A stretch of 64,000 bases of DNA from Azospirillum ramasamyi (GTDB taxonomy: Bacteria; Pseudomonadota; Alphaproteobacteria; Azospirillales; Azospirillaceae): positions 352,501 to 416,500 of the forward strand of contig NZ_CP029834.1 in NCBI RefSeq assembly GCF_003233655.1, read 5' to 3'. Below the pieces are notes generated by a model. It had not been told where the DNA came from and made no database searches. It was given only the letters and a program-made list of their open reading frames with translations. Each line of letters starts with the position of its first letter. The first letter of the stretch is position 1. Both the position numbers and the translations under genes were made by a program. Shown piece by piece: positions 11,598 through 20,603 of the stretch.

Positions 11598-11801
11598 ATG
11601 TCCGACCCTTCCGCCCCCTGCCGCCGTATTCCGCTACGCAAGGCGCTGGCCAACCTGCGCCTGCTGTTCAACGACGATTCCTATGAGCGTTACCGCGAAG
11701 CCCAGGCCCGCTGCGTAGCGGACGAATCACCGCACGACCGCCGGAGCTTCAAGGCCCCACAGACCGCGATGACGCCGGGGCAGGGCTCCTTTGGCCGGTA
11801 G
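11598..11801 (+). CDS. Small hypothetical protein (67 aa)
   Basis: A 67-residue basic, charged protein with no membrane segment. GAAGG sits eight bases before the ATG. The segment DDSYERYREAQARC faintly recalls the short YbdD/YjiX family (a DYxxY-type motif followed by a charged tail), but the match is too weak to name. The last 53 bases overlap the 3' end of the convergent yihY-like gene. Position and start signal support a real gene; the function is unknown. Confidence 0.4.
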   Translation: MSDPSAPCRRIPLRKALANLRLLFNDDSYERYREAQARCVADESPHDRRSFKAPQTAMTPGQGSFGR

Positions 11802-12702
11802 CAGGACGATCGCTAGAGGGGTGGTCGGCCAAAGCCTGATCGATGGCAGGATGATGCGACCGGCTGCCCTTACGCTCCGAATAGGCCCGGGTCAACTGCG
11901 CCCCAAACAGGAAAATGACGGCTGAATAATAGACCCACAGCAGGATCAGCACAAAGGAACCGGCAGCGCCATAGACCGTCACCACCCCGCTCGTGGCGAT
12001 GTAGAAGCCGATCAGGAACTTGCCCACCGCGAACAGGAAGGCGTTGACCGCGGCCCCCAGCCACACGTCGGCCCAGCGGATGCGCGCGTCCGGCAGGATC
12101 TGGTAGATCATCGCGAACAGCCCGGTCAGCACCGTCCAGGAGACGATCATGTCGAACAGCCACAACAGCGACGGCACGGCCGGCAGATAGCCCGCGGCCC
12201 AGGTTCCGACCGCCGCCAGGGCCGCGCTGACCACCAGCGAGACGATCAGCAGGAACCCGATGGCGCCGATCAGCGCCAGCGCCTTCAGCCGCACCCGCAC
12301 CAGCCATGTGATGGTCGATTCCTGCGGGGCCGCCACCTTCCAGATGCGGTTCAGCGCGGTCTGCAGCTCGACGAAGACAGTGGTGGCGCCGACGACGATG
12401 GTGCCGATGCCGATGATGCTGGCCACGATGCCGGTTTCCCGCGCACCGGCTCGGGCGATCAGGTCCTGCACGGTTTCGCCGGCCTCGCGTCCGATGAGCG
12501 CCGACAACTGGTCGACCAGCGCGCCGCGCGCCGCCTCGTCGCCGAAGACGAGCCCGGCCAGGGCGATCACCAGGATCGCCAGCGGCGCCAGCGAGAAGAT
12601 GGTGTAGAAGGCGACCGACGCCGCCATGCTCATTGCGTCGTCGTTGATCCAGCCATACGCCGCGTCGACGACGATCGCCCACCACCGCCGCAGATGCTCC
12701 AT
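11749..12702 (-). CDS. YihY/BrkB-family membrane protein
   Basis: A 317-residue inner-membrane protein of the YihY/virulence factor BrkB family, with about six hydrophobic helices. It begins at a conserved amphipathic region (DDAMSMAASVAFYTIFSLAP, near residues 20-40), and the family's later motifs WxxxLPDARIRWADVWLGA and YGAAGSFVLILLWVYYSA are present. Some family members are mis-annotated as RNase BN; no nuclease motif is seen. The ATG at 12702 follows GGGGAG at six bases; a GTG lies immediately upstream. The C-terminal 40 residues are polar and variable. The role is unknown, perhaps envelope-related. Confidence 0.85.
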   Translation of the reverse strand: MEHLRRWWAIVVDAAYGWINDDAMSMAASVAFYTIFSLAPLAILVIALAGLVFGDEAARGALVDQLSALIGREAGETVQDLIARAGARETGIVASIIGIGTIVVGATTVFVELQTALNRIWKVAAPQESTITWLVRVRLKALALIGAIGFLLIVSLVVSAALAAVGTWAAGYLPAVPSLLWLFDMIVSWTVLTGLFAMIYQILPDARIRWADVWLGAAVNAFLFAVGKFLIGFYIATSGVVTVYGAAGSFVLILLWVYYSAVIFLFGAQLTRAYSERKGSRSHHPAIDQALADHPSSDRPATGQRSPAPASSRSVGP

Positions 12703-12779
12703 CACCGTCTCCCCAAATCCCGCGTCATCGGTCAGGTAACACCGGCAGCGGCATTTCGGTCACGCACGGCACGAACGGG

Positions 12780-12809
12780 AACGGGCCGCCCGGCGACGGG
12801 CGGCCCGTT
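12780..12809. terminator. Strong hairpin between the yihY-like and beta-helix genes
   Basis: A 13-bp perfect stem (arm AACGGGCCGCCCG) with a GCGA loop, lying just downstream of the beta-helix gene on the minus strand. The plus-strand side ends in CCCGTTTTCC. A likely terminator for the beta-helix gene, although the minus-strand T-tract is weak. Confidence 0.6.
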
Positions 12810-12842
12810 TTCCAAGTCTTGCGGTCTGTACGGACGGGCCGA

Positions 12843-14723
12843 TCAGCCCAGCAGGCCGATGTCGTCATAGGGGATGTGGTCGAAACCCATCCCATAGACC
12901 GGCGAGTTCGCCGACAAGGTGAAGTCGTCCGCCCCCGGATTGACGAAGCCCGGGTCCAGCGTGACGGAACCCTCGTCATAGCCCGCGGCGTGCCACTCCG
13001 CCAGATGGCCCTTGCCGCCGCCGGCCAGAACCTGCGGCCAGACGTCGAACAGATCCTTGGACGGATCCAGGCTGCTGTAGAAGTTGTTGTGGATGTTGCC
13101 GACGCCGGCCGGGCCGTAGATATGGACGGCCATGCCCTCGCTGACATCGACGACGTTGCCGGAGATGTCGTTGCCGCTCATCACCTTGCCCTTCCAGCCG
13201 CTCCAGGCCACGTCCTGCTGCAGGCCGATCTGGGCGCCGCTGTTGCCGGCGATCACGTTCTCGGTGACGGTGTTGTTCCAGCCGCCATGCAGGAACACGC
13301 CGCCGATGTTGTCGTGGACGACGTTGCCCTTCACCGTGGCGCCGCTGGTCCAGTCATCGAGATAGATGCCCCAGCTCGCCACCTGGCCCGTGGGGTTGGT
13401 CGCGGTGGTGCCGCTCACGTCGTTGTTGACGATGGTGTGATCGGTCAGATCCTGCTGGCGGTTGATCAGGTAGATGCCGCCGCCGTCGTTCGATTCAAGG
13501 TTGGCGTTGACCACCTTGTTGAAGGCGATGGTCGCGCGGTAGGTCGCGTCGCTGCCGTCCGTCTGGACCGAGCCGACGGCGATGGCCTTCTCCGGCGAGT
13601 TCTCGATCTGGTTATGGATGATCTTGACGTCGGAGCTGCCGTTGACCCAGATGCCGGCGTCGCCGCGGTCGGCGGCGTTGGGATTCCTGATCAGGTTGTC
13701 CGACACCAGCGTGGCGTTGGAACCGGCCTTGACGAAGATCGCTTCGGCGCCGGTGCGGTCGAACTGGTTGCCGATCACCTTGCTGTTGGCGCTGTTCTGC
13801 ACCGTGATGCCATAGCCGCCGCCCGACACGGTGTTGTTGGCGAAGGTCAGGCCGGCGGCGTTGTCGGCGAAGACATAATGGCCGTTGGCGACGCCGCCGG
13901 TGAAGGTCAGCCCCTCGATGGTCACGTCCCTGGCGCCGCCCAGGCCGAAGGACACCGACGCCTGCGCGCTGCCGTGGATCACCGCCTTCTCGTTGCCGTA
14001 GCCGGTGAAGGTGATGCCCGAATCCTGGCCGTCCAGCCAGACCGGATTGTTCAGGTAATAGTCGCCGCCGCGCACATAGGTGGTGTCGATGGTGGCATCG
14101 GCCCGCATGGCGGTCTGCGCCTTCGCCAGACTGGCGAAGGGACCGTCGGTGCCGTCGGCGTTGGGCGCGGCCAGCTTGCCCGACCAGCTGTCGTTGCCGT
14201 TCTCGGCGACGTAGAAGCCGGGGCCGCTCGGCTTCGCCACGCCCGGAGTTGGCTCAGCGGGAGTCGGCTCAGTGGGGATCGGATCGGCGGGGATCGGATC
14301 CACCGGCGTGGGTTCGGCAGGCGCGGCCACCTCGTCGCCGGCGAAATAGCTCTTGTCGGCGTCCACCACCAGCGTGCCGTTCCACCACAGGCCCTTCTGG
14401 CCGGCCACCACGTCGCGGCCGTCCATCGCGCCCTTGTCGTAGGTGACGATGTCGTCTGTCGCCAGGACCGATTTGCCGTTGATCGTGATCTCGTTCACGA
14501 TCAGGTTGCGGTCCTTGCCGTTCACATATCCGTCGTTGTCGTACTGGATCTGCACCTTGTGGGCCTGATCCTGCACGAGATCCGTCTCGAAGACGAAGTC
14601 CTTGGCCGTGGCACCCGTGGTGCCATCACCGATCTTCCTACCGTCGACCAGCAGGGTGAAGTGCGCCCGTTCGGTGCCCTCGGCGGTCACGGTGATGGTC
14701 GATTTCCCAGAGGTCGTGGCCAT
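12843..14723 (-). CDS. CBM60-like module plus right-handed parallel beta-helix protein
   Basis: A 626-residue modular protein. Residues about 5-130 resemble a calcium-dependent CBM60-type carbohydrate-binding module (TLLVDGRKIG, NDGYVNGKDRNLIVNEI) ending in a conserved WWNGTLVV strand. A Pro/Glu/Thr-rich linker of repeated PTP/PIP units follows (about 140-165). Then comes a parallel beta-helix domain with many short N-rich rungs such as VIGNQF and VVHDNIGG, as in pectate lyase- and mannuronan C5-epimerase-like folds. No signal peptide or RTX repeat is seen. The ATG at 14723 has AAAGGA nine bases upstream. Activity on polysaccharide is inferred from fold only; no catalytic residues were assigned. 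Confidence 0.75.
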   Translation of the reverse strand: MATTSGKSTITVTAEGTERAHFTLLVDGRKIGDGTTGATAKDFVFETDLVQDQAHKVQIQYDNDGYVNGKDRNLIVNEITINGKSVLATDDIVTYDKGAMDGRDVVAGQKGLWWNGTLVVDADKSYFAGDEVAAPAEPTPVDPIPADPIPTEPTPAEPTPGVAKPSGPGFYVAENGNDSWSGKLAAPNADGTDGPFASLAKAQTAMRADATIDTTYVRGGDYYLNNPVWLDGQDSGITFTGYGNEKAVIHGSAQASVSFGLGGARDVTIEGLTFTGGVANGHYVFADNAAGLTFANNTVSGGGYGITVQNSANSKVIGNQFDRTGAEAIFVKAGSNATLVSDNLIRNPNAADRGDAGIWVNGSSDVKIIHNQIENSPEKAIAVGSVQTDGSDATYRATIAFNKVVNANLESNDGGGIYLINRQQDLTDHTIVNNDVSGTTATNPTGQVASWGIYLDDWTSGATVKGNVVHDNIGGVFLHGGWNNTVTENVIAGNSGAQIGLQQDVAWSGWKGKVMSGNDISGNVVDVSEGMAVHIYGPAGVGNIHNNFYSSLDPSKDLFDVWPQVLAGGGKGHLAEWHAAGYDEGSVTLDPGFVNPGADDFTLSANSPVYGMGFDHIPYDDIGLLG

Positions 14724-15064
14724 TGAGCCGTATCCTTTGCAATTGTGATGCGGCGACACGATGGTCGGACGGCTGGGGCAATGGTGGGGCATTTTTCCCG
14801 AAACCACCAAATAGGTGGTAGTTTCCGTAACATTATTAAGATCATTCGAAAATACATACGAAGGTTTAATAAACAAAATCGACGCTTATTCTTGCATTGG
14901 ACTCATTCCTACTCCTTACGACGCCTCCAGCTCCCCGTCGATGAGCTTCTACATACCTTGGAGAGGACCGCTCCCGATACCGATTCGACCGGCCGGCAAA
15001 GGAAAAGGCCCCTCCCGGTCGGGGAGGGGCCTTTCTTTTCCGAACTCCGCGGTCCGGCGGGGCG
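14724..15064. other. AT-rich intergenic region upstream of the beta-helix gene
   Basis: No gene. The stretch 14815-14890 is markedly AT-rich for this genome and probably holds the promoter of the beta-helix gene. An inverted repeat ACCACC-N5-GGTGGT at 14803-14819 could be an operator. The right end holds the terminator of the RND pump gene. Confidence 0.5.
15004..15034 (-). terminator. Intrinsic terminator of the first RND operon
   Basis: A 13-bp stem (AAAGGCCCCTCCC with its complement) closed by a five-base loop. On the minus strand it is followed by TTTTCCTTT. It lies 30 bp beyond the stop codon of the RND pump gene. Confidence 0.8.
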
Positions 15065-18000
15065 TCAGCTCATGCTGCGCAGCTGATCCGCACGGTTGGA
15101 ACGCGAGGCGGCGTAGTGGTCCTTGGCCAGCACGGTGTAGACCGCCGGCAGGACGAACAGCGTGAACAGCGTGCCGATCAGCATGCCGGACACGATGACC
15201 AGACCGATGGAGAAGCGGCTGGCCGCACCCGCACCCGCCGCGGTCAGCAGCGGCAGCAGGCCGACCACCATCGCAGCGGTGGTCATCAGGATCGGGCGCA
15301 GACGGACGCGGGCCGCGTGTTCGATCGCGGTGCGGCGGTCCACGCCTTCGTTCAGCTGCATCTCGCGGGCGAATTCCACCAGCAGGATGCCGTGCTTGGA
15401 GATCAGGCCGATCAGCGTCACCAGACCGACCTGGGTGTAGATGTTCATGGTGGCCAGCCCGAAGAACAGCGGCAGCAGCGCGCCGCAGATCGACATCGGC
15501 ACCGACACCAGGATCACCAGCGGATCGCGCAACGATTCGAACTGCGCCGCCAGAACCAGATAGATCACGACCAGCGCGAAGGCGAAGGTGATCATCAGCT
15601 GGTTGCCCTCGGTCACGAACTGGCGCGACTCGGACAGATAGGCGTGGTTGAAGCCGGCCGGCAGCTGGGTGCGCGCCTGCTCCTCCAGGAAGTCGATGAC
15701 CTGCCCCATGGAGACGCCCGGCATCGGCACGGCGGAGAAGGTGGCCGACGGCAGCTGGTTGTACTTGTTCAGCGCGTTGGGCTCCACCGCCGTTTCCACC
15801 GACACCACGGTGGACAGCGGGATCTGGGCGCCGGAACCCGAGGTGACGTAGTAGTTGGTCAGCGATTCCGGCGTCAGGCGCTCGGCCCGCGGCACCTGCG
15901 GGATGACCTCGTAGGAGCGGCCGTTCAGGTTGAAGCGGTTGACGTAGTTGCCGCCGACCAGCACGGCCAGCGTGTCGCCCACCGACTGCATGGTCAGGCC
16001 GAGATCGGCCGCCTTGGCGCGGTCGACCTTCAGCCGGACGACCGGGCTGTCATATTTCAGGTCGGTGTCGGAGACGATGAACATGCCGCTCTTGGTGGCG
16101 GCGTCCTTGATCCGCTCGATGGCGTCGTAGATGGTGCGGTAATCGCCGGGGCTGGAGATCACCATCTGCACCGGCAGGCCGCCGGTGGAGCCGGGCAGGG
16201 CGGGCGGCGACACCAGGAACACGTTGATGCCCGTCACCTTGCTCAGCTCCGCCTGGGCCAGCGACTGCAGCTCCTTGGCCGACCGCTCGCGCTCGCCCCA
16301 CGGCTTCAGGATCATGCCGGCGAAGCCCTGGTTCAGGGTCGGCATGCCGGTCAGGACGAAGCGGGTGTCGGTCTCCGGGAAGCTGGCGAAGGTCTCGTCG
16401 ATCTGCTTCCCGAAGCTGTCGATATAGTCGAGGTTGGCGTATTGCGGCGCCTTGGAGATGCCGAACAGGATGCCCTGGTCCTCTTCCGGCGCCAACTCCG
16501 ACATGGTGTTGGCGAACAGGTAGCCGACGCTGGCCAGGATGCCGACCGCGAACAGCAGCGTGGCCGCCCGGTAGTCCAGCGTGCCGTGCAGCCGCCGCTC
16601 GTACCAGTCCGCCAGCTTTTCGAACCGGCGGTCTAGGAAGGCGGCGAAACGGCCCTGGGTTCCGCCGTCCTTGAGGATGACCGAACACATCATCGGCGAC
16701 AGCGTCAGGGCCACGATGCCCGACACGATCACCGACGCGGCGAGCGTGAAGGCGAATTCGCGGAACAGCGCGCCGGTCAGGCCGCCGAGCAGGCCGATGG
16801 GCGCATAGACCGCCGCCAGCGTGATGGTCATGGAGATGACCGGCCCGACGATCTCGCGCGCTCCGATCAGCGATGCGGCGACCCGTGATTTCCCCTGTTC
16901 GATATGCCGGTGGATGTTCTCCACCACCACGATGGCGTCGTCCACCACGAGGCCGATGGCGAGCACCATCGCCAGCAACGTCAGCAGGTTCAGCGAGAAG
17001 CCCATCGCCAGCATGAAGGTGGCGGCGCCGATGATGGACAGCGGGATGGTGACGATCGGAATCAGCACCGACCGGAAAGAGCCCAGGAACAGGAAGATGA
17101 CGACGATGACGATGGCGACCGCCTCGATCAGCGTCTTCACCACCTCGTCGATGGAGGCCTGGATGAAGCGGGTGCTGTCATAGACGATCTCCATCTTCAT
17201 GCCCGGCGGCAGGTTGCGCCGCAGCTCCGGCTCCATCTTGCGGATGTCTTCGACGATGTTCAGCGGGTTGCCGGTGGGGGTGGAGTCGACGCCGATGAAG
17301 ATCGCCTGCTGCCCGTTCATCGCCACGCTGGCGTCGAAGCTGCGGGAGCTGAGTTCGACCGTGGCGATGTCGCGCATGCGCACCAGCGCCCCGTCCTTGG
17401 CCTTCACCACCATGTCGCGGAACTGCTCGACGTCGGTCAGGCCGGTGTCGGCGGTGACGTTGGAGATGACGAAGACGCCCTTGGTCTGGCCGGGCGCCGA
17501 CTGGTAGTTGTTGGCGGCGATGGCGGCCGACACGTCGGCGGGCGAGATGCCGCGCGCCGCCATCTTGACCGGGTCCAGCCACAGGCGCATGGCGAAGGTC
17601 TGGCCGCCCAGGATCTGGGCGCGGGCCACGCCCTCCACCGTGGACAGCACCGGCTGCACCACGCGCGTCAGATAGTCGGAGATCGCGGCGCCCGACAGGT
17701 CGGGGCTGGAGAAGCCCATATAGAGGATCGAGGTCGTCTCGCCGGTCGATTTCAGGATGACCGGGTCGTTGGCCTCGCGCGGAAGCTGGTATTTGACCTG
17801 GTTGACCTTCGCCATCACGTCCGTCATCGCGACGTTGGGATCGAAGTTCAGCCGGACATAGGCGGTGACGACGCTCTGCCCCTGGGTGGAGGAGGAGGTC
17901 AGGTAATCCAGCCCCTCCGCCGTCGCCACCGCCTGCTCGATCGGCGTGGCGATGAATCCCTGCATCAGTTCGGGCGAGGCGCCGGGATAGGCGGTGGTCA

Positions 18001-18142
18001 CGGTGATGACCGTGTTCTGCAGCTGCGGATATTGCCGGATCGGCAGCTCCAGCATCGCGCGGGCGCCGACCAGCAGGATCAGCAGGCTGACCACGATGGA
18101 CAGGACGGGCCGTCGGATGAAGATGTCGGTGAAATTGCCCAT
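15065..18142 (-). CDS. RND efflux pump, HAE1 family (MexB/AcrB/MexF-like)
   Basis: A 1025-residue inner-membrane resistance-nodulation-division transporter that exports hydrophobic compounds using the proton gradient. It begins with the typical NFTDIFIRRPVLSIVVSLL helix and shows the duplicated 6+6 helix layout with two large periplasmic loops. The proton-relay Asp pair is in GLVVDDAIVVVENI. Length is normal. The adaptor gene lies 10 bp upstream in the same operon. No outer-membrane channel gene is linked, so the pump probably borrows a TolC/OprM-type protein encoded elsewhere. Confidence 0.93.
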   Translation of the reverse strand: MGNFTDIFIRRPVLSIVVSLLILLVGARAMLELPIRQYPQLQNTVITVTTAYPGASPELMQGFIATPIEQAVATAEGLDYLTSSSTQGQSVVTAYVRLNFDPNVAMTDVMAKVNQVKYQLPREANDPVILKSTGETTSILYMGFSSPDLSGAAISDYLTRVVQPVLSTVEGVARAQILGGQTFAMRLWLDPVKMAARGISPADVSAAIAANNYQSAPGQTKGVFVISNVTADTGLTDVEQFRDMVVKAKDGALVRMRDIATVELSSRSFDASVAMNGQQAIFIGVDSTPTGNPLNIVEDIRKMEPELRRNLPPGMKMEIVYDSTRFIQASIDEVVKTLIEAVAIVIVVIFLFLGSFRSVLIPIVTIPLSIIGAATFMLAMGFSLNLLTLLAMVLAIGLVVDDAIVVVENIHRHIEQGKSRVAASLIGAREIVGPVISMTITLAAVYAPIGLLGGLTGALFREFAFTLAASVIVSGIVALTLSPMMCSVILKDGGTQGRFAAFLDRRFEKLADWYERRLHGTLDYRAATLLFAVGILASVGYLFANTMSELAPEEDQGILFGISKAPQYANLDYIDSFGKQIDETFASFPETDTRFVLTGMPTLNQGFAGMILKPWGERERSAKELQSLAQAELSKVTGINVFLVSPPALPGSTGGLPVQMVISSPGDYRTIYDAIERIKDAATKSGMFIVSDTDLKYDSPVVRLKVDRAKAADLGLTMQSVGDTLAVLVGGNYVNRFNLNGRSYEVIPQVPRAERLTPESLTNYYVTSGSGAQIPLSTVVSVETAVEPNALNKYNQLPSATFSAVPMPGVSMGQVIDFLEEQARTQLPAGFNHAYLSESRQFVTEGNQLMITFAFALVVIYLVLAAQFESLRDPLVILVSVPMSICGALLPLFFGLATMNIYTQVGLVTLIGLISKHGILLVEFAREMQLNEGVDRRTAIEHAARVRLRPILMTTAAMVVGLLPLLTAAGAGAASRFSIGLVIVSGMLIGTLFTLFVLPAVYTVLAKDHYAASRSNRADQLRSMS

Positions 18143-18152
18143 GGCGTCGGCC

Positions 18153-19394
18153 TCAGTTCTGCGGCAGGGACTGCGGCGGGGTCAGCGGGTTGCCTTCCAC
18201 CGGGACGACGGCGGCACCGTTGGAAAGCTTCAGCTGGCCTGACACCACGACGCGGTCGCCGGGGTTCAGGCCGCTGCGGATCTCCACCCGGTTGGCCAGA
18301 CGGTCGCCGGTCCTCACCGCCTTGCGCTCCACCACCAGCTGCTCCTTGCCGTCCTGGCCCTGCTGCTGGGTCGCGACGAAGACGGAATCGCCGTAGACGG
18401 TGTAGTCCACCGCGGTTTCCGGCACGGTCAGGGTGTTGGGCTGCGGCGGCAGGACGACGCGGACATTGGCGAACATGCCCGGCCGCAGCAGGCGTTCACT
18501 GTTGTCCATGGTCGCCTGCACCCTCACCGCGCGGGTTTCGGCGCTGACCTGCGGCTCGATGGTGGTGATCTTCGCCCCGAAATCGCGGTCGGGCAGGGCA
18601 TCGACGTTGATCAGCACGTCCTGGCCGACCGACAGCTTGGGAAAGGCCTGCTCCGGCAGGGTGAAGTTGATGTAGAGCTGCGACAGGTCGGTCAGCGTGA
18701 CGATGGTGGCGCCGGGATTGACGTAATCGCCGACGTTGACCTGCCGGATGCCGAGATCGCCGTCGAAGGGCGCCTTGATCAGCTTCTGGCCGATCAGCGC
18801 GCTGGTGCGCTTCATGTTGGCGTTGATCTCGTCGAGCTGCGCCTGATACTGGTCGACGTTGCTCTGGGGCGTGGCCTGGCTGCGGCGCAGGTCGCGGAAG
18901 CGTTCCAGGTTCAGCTCCGCCAGACGCGCCTGGGCGCGCTGGGCCAGCAGATCGGCCTGCTCGGTGGCGTCGTTCAGCTGCACCAGCGGATCGCCGGCCT
19001 TGACGCGGGCGCCCGATTCGAAGGGGATTCGCTCCACCCGGCCCGCGACCTCGGGCGCGACCGTCACCTGACGGGCCGCCTGCAGCGTGCCGATGGCGGA
19101 CAGGTATTTCGGCACCGTCTGCACCGTCGCCTCCGCCAAAGTCACCGGGGTGGGCGGCGGCTTGTTGTTGGCGAAGAAATCGGCGATGGCCTTGGCGCGG
19201 AAGGTGTTGAATCCGTACAGCGCGCCCCCCAGCAGCGCCAGCACCACCAGCATGATGATGATGCGCACGGTCAGCCGGCCGCGGGTGACGGGCTTGCGCG
19301 GGGGGCCGGGCGGCGGCGGCGGCGTGCCGCGGCCCGGCTCCGACGCCGGATGCCCGAACGACGTCTCGGTCTTTGGCGAATGATCCAGGGTCAC
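18153..19394 (-). CDS. RND periplasmic adaptor (membrane fusion protein)
   Basis: A 413-residue HlyD/AcrA-type adaptor linking the RND pump to an outer-membrane channel. After a Pro-rich cytoplasmic N-terminus (about 1-40), a single anchor helix (RIIIMLVVLALLGGALY) replaces the usual lipoprotein signal. Lipoyl halves, an alpha-hairpin (LAQRAQARLAELNLERFRDL region) and beta-barrel domains follow. The GTG start is six bases after the tetR stop; the pump gene is 10 bp downstream. Confidence 0.92.
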   Translation of the reverse strand: MTLDHSPKTETSFGHPASEPGRGTPPPPPGPPRKPVTRGRLTVRIIIMLVVLALLGGALYGFNTFRAKAIADFFANNKPPPTPVTLAEATVQTVPKYLSAIGTLQAARQVTVAPEVAGRVERIPFESGARVKAGDPLVQLNDATEQADLLAQRAQARLAELNLERFRDLRRSQATPQSNVDQYQAQLDEINANMKRTSALIGQKLIKAPFDGDLGIRQVNVGDYVNPGATIVTLTDLSQLYINFTLPEQAFPKLSVGQDVLINVDALPDRDFGAKITTIEPQVSAETRAVRVQATMDNSERLLRPGMFANVRVVLPPQPNTLTVPETAVDYTVYGDSVFVATQQQGQDGKEQLVVERKAVRTGDRLANRVEIRSGLNPGDRVVVSGQLKLSNGAAVVPVEGNPLTPPQSLPQN

Positions 19395-19400
19395 GATCGG

Positions 19401-20135
19401 CTACTCCGCTCTCTCGGGTGTGGAATCGTCATTCTTTGATCCGCCGTTCGGCGGCGATGGGGGAGGGTGGAAAATCAGATGACCGCCCCGCTCCTGCTCG
19501 GCAATGGCCTCGTCGCGCAGGCCTAGCCCGCGAAGGATGAACCATGCGGTCCTCCGCGCCAGTTCGGGGCGGCCGCAGCTGTAGGGGACGACCGTCCCGC
19601 CGGACAGGCAGACGGTCGCCATCATCTCGCACAGATGCTCGGCGAGCCAGAGGCCGCTCTCCGCGTCGATCGGCCCCGGCTCCAGATCGCCGGCGGCGAT
19701 GGCGGCGTCGATGGAGGCGGCGAAGCAGGGCAGGAACCGGCTGCGGATTCCCTCATAGACCTGCCGCATGAACTCGCCGTCCTCCAGCAGGCTGATGACC
19801 GACAGGCGCTGGCGCGCCCGTTCGTTGGGGTCGGCCGGGACCTCCATCACGAAATAGCCGACCAGCCCCTGGATCATCTGAACCAGCGTCGCGGTACCCG
19901 GCGGCAGGGCGATCAGCCGCTCGTATTCCGGGTCGCCGTCGATGCAGCTGAGGAAGATCGCCTCGTAGAGCGAGGCCTTGGACGGGAAATGCTTGAAGAT
20001 CAGACCTTCGGACACGCCGGCGGCCTGGGCGATCTCCTTGGTGGTGGTCGCGGCGAAACCCTTGCGCGCGAAAAGCGGCAAGGCGGCATCGACGATGGCC
20101 CGCCGCCGCGCGCGGCTGTCCAGGCGTGGTGCCAT
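19401..20135 (-). CDS. TetR/AcrR-family repressor of the first RND operon
   Basis: A 244-residue TetR-type repressor. The N-terminal helix-turn-helix at about 10-55 contains LFARKGFAATTTKEIAQAAG and VSEGLIFKHFPSKASLYEAI. The C-terminal ligand domain is variable. It is the first gene of the operon that also holds the adaptor and pump, so negative autoregulation would control all three. The frame extends to a GTG at 20186, but that codon lies inside the probable operator, so the ATG at 20135 is preferred. Confidence 0.9.
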   Translation of the reverse strand: MAPRLDSRARRRAIVDAALPLFARKGFAATTTKEIAQAAGVSEGLIFKHFPSKASLYEAIFLSCIDGDPEYERLIALPPGTATLVQMIQGLVGYFVMEVPADPNERARQRLSVISLLEDGEFMRQVYEGIRSRFLPCFAASIDAAIAAGDLEPGPIDAESGLWLAEHLCEMMATVCLSGGTVVPYSCGRPELARRTAWFILRGLGLRDEAIAEQERGGHLIFHPPPSPPNGGSKNDDSTPERAE

Positions 20136-20174
20136 GGGATGCGGTCTTTCAAAAGCTGGATAGGATAAAAGGAA

Positions 20175-20190
20175 GTGAGCGCACACTCAC
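20175..20190. promoter_or_regulatory. Probable operator of the TetR/RND operon
   Basis: GTGAGCGCACACTCAC, an inverted repeat of GTGAG arms with near-symmetric centre (TGAGYG-N2-CRCTCA), 40 bp upstream of the tetR start. Size and position fit a TetR autoregulatory site. Confidence 0.6.
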
Positions 20191-20603
20191 CTCAGTGGAG
20201 CGGTTTGTACACCGGCCCGCTGCTCTTGTCCATCGGCTGCGCGCCGTGGCGAAGCGCGGAGCTTCGCCCTCTGAAGCCTTACCCCTGGGGAGAGGGGAGG
20301 GAGGGTAAGGGGCATGCGCAGCGGGCACTCCGGGGATAGCCGGACTGTGGGACGCCCCACCACGGCGCTCTTCACAAGAAGTAGAATAATTGATATGTAA
20401 ATCAACCCTTGCGGCGCCTATTCGCGCACTCTCTCCGAAACGGCATAAATGTGGGGAGTTAATATTATTTCCAGTGGAAACGACTGGAGTGCTCGCGTAA
20501 GCACGACTCACATAACGGGAATTTTTAAACGGCAAAACAACTTTTTCACCGGCGTATCCACCCTTGCCGGCGCGCTTGCCGGACGATTCAGGAGACGGAA
20601 CGA
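20191..20603. other. Intergenic region upstream of the catalase-LodA gene
   Basis: No gene over about 410 bp. It contains a GC-rich repeat-like block (about 20280-20320), a degenerate copy of the hflX-region palindrome at 20346-20361 (TGTGGGACGCCCCACC), and an AT-rich stretch at 20380-20540 likely to carry the promoter for the oxidase operon. No clear -35/-10 pair was chosen. Confidence 0.5.
20346..20361. repeat. Degenerate copy of the 16-bp palindrome
   Basis: TGTGGGACGCCCCACC differs from TGTGGGACGTCCCACA at two positions. It shows that the palindrome is dispersed beyond the hflX locus. Confidence 0.5.
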
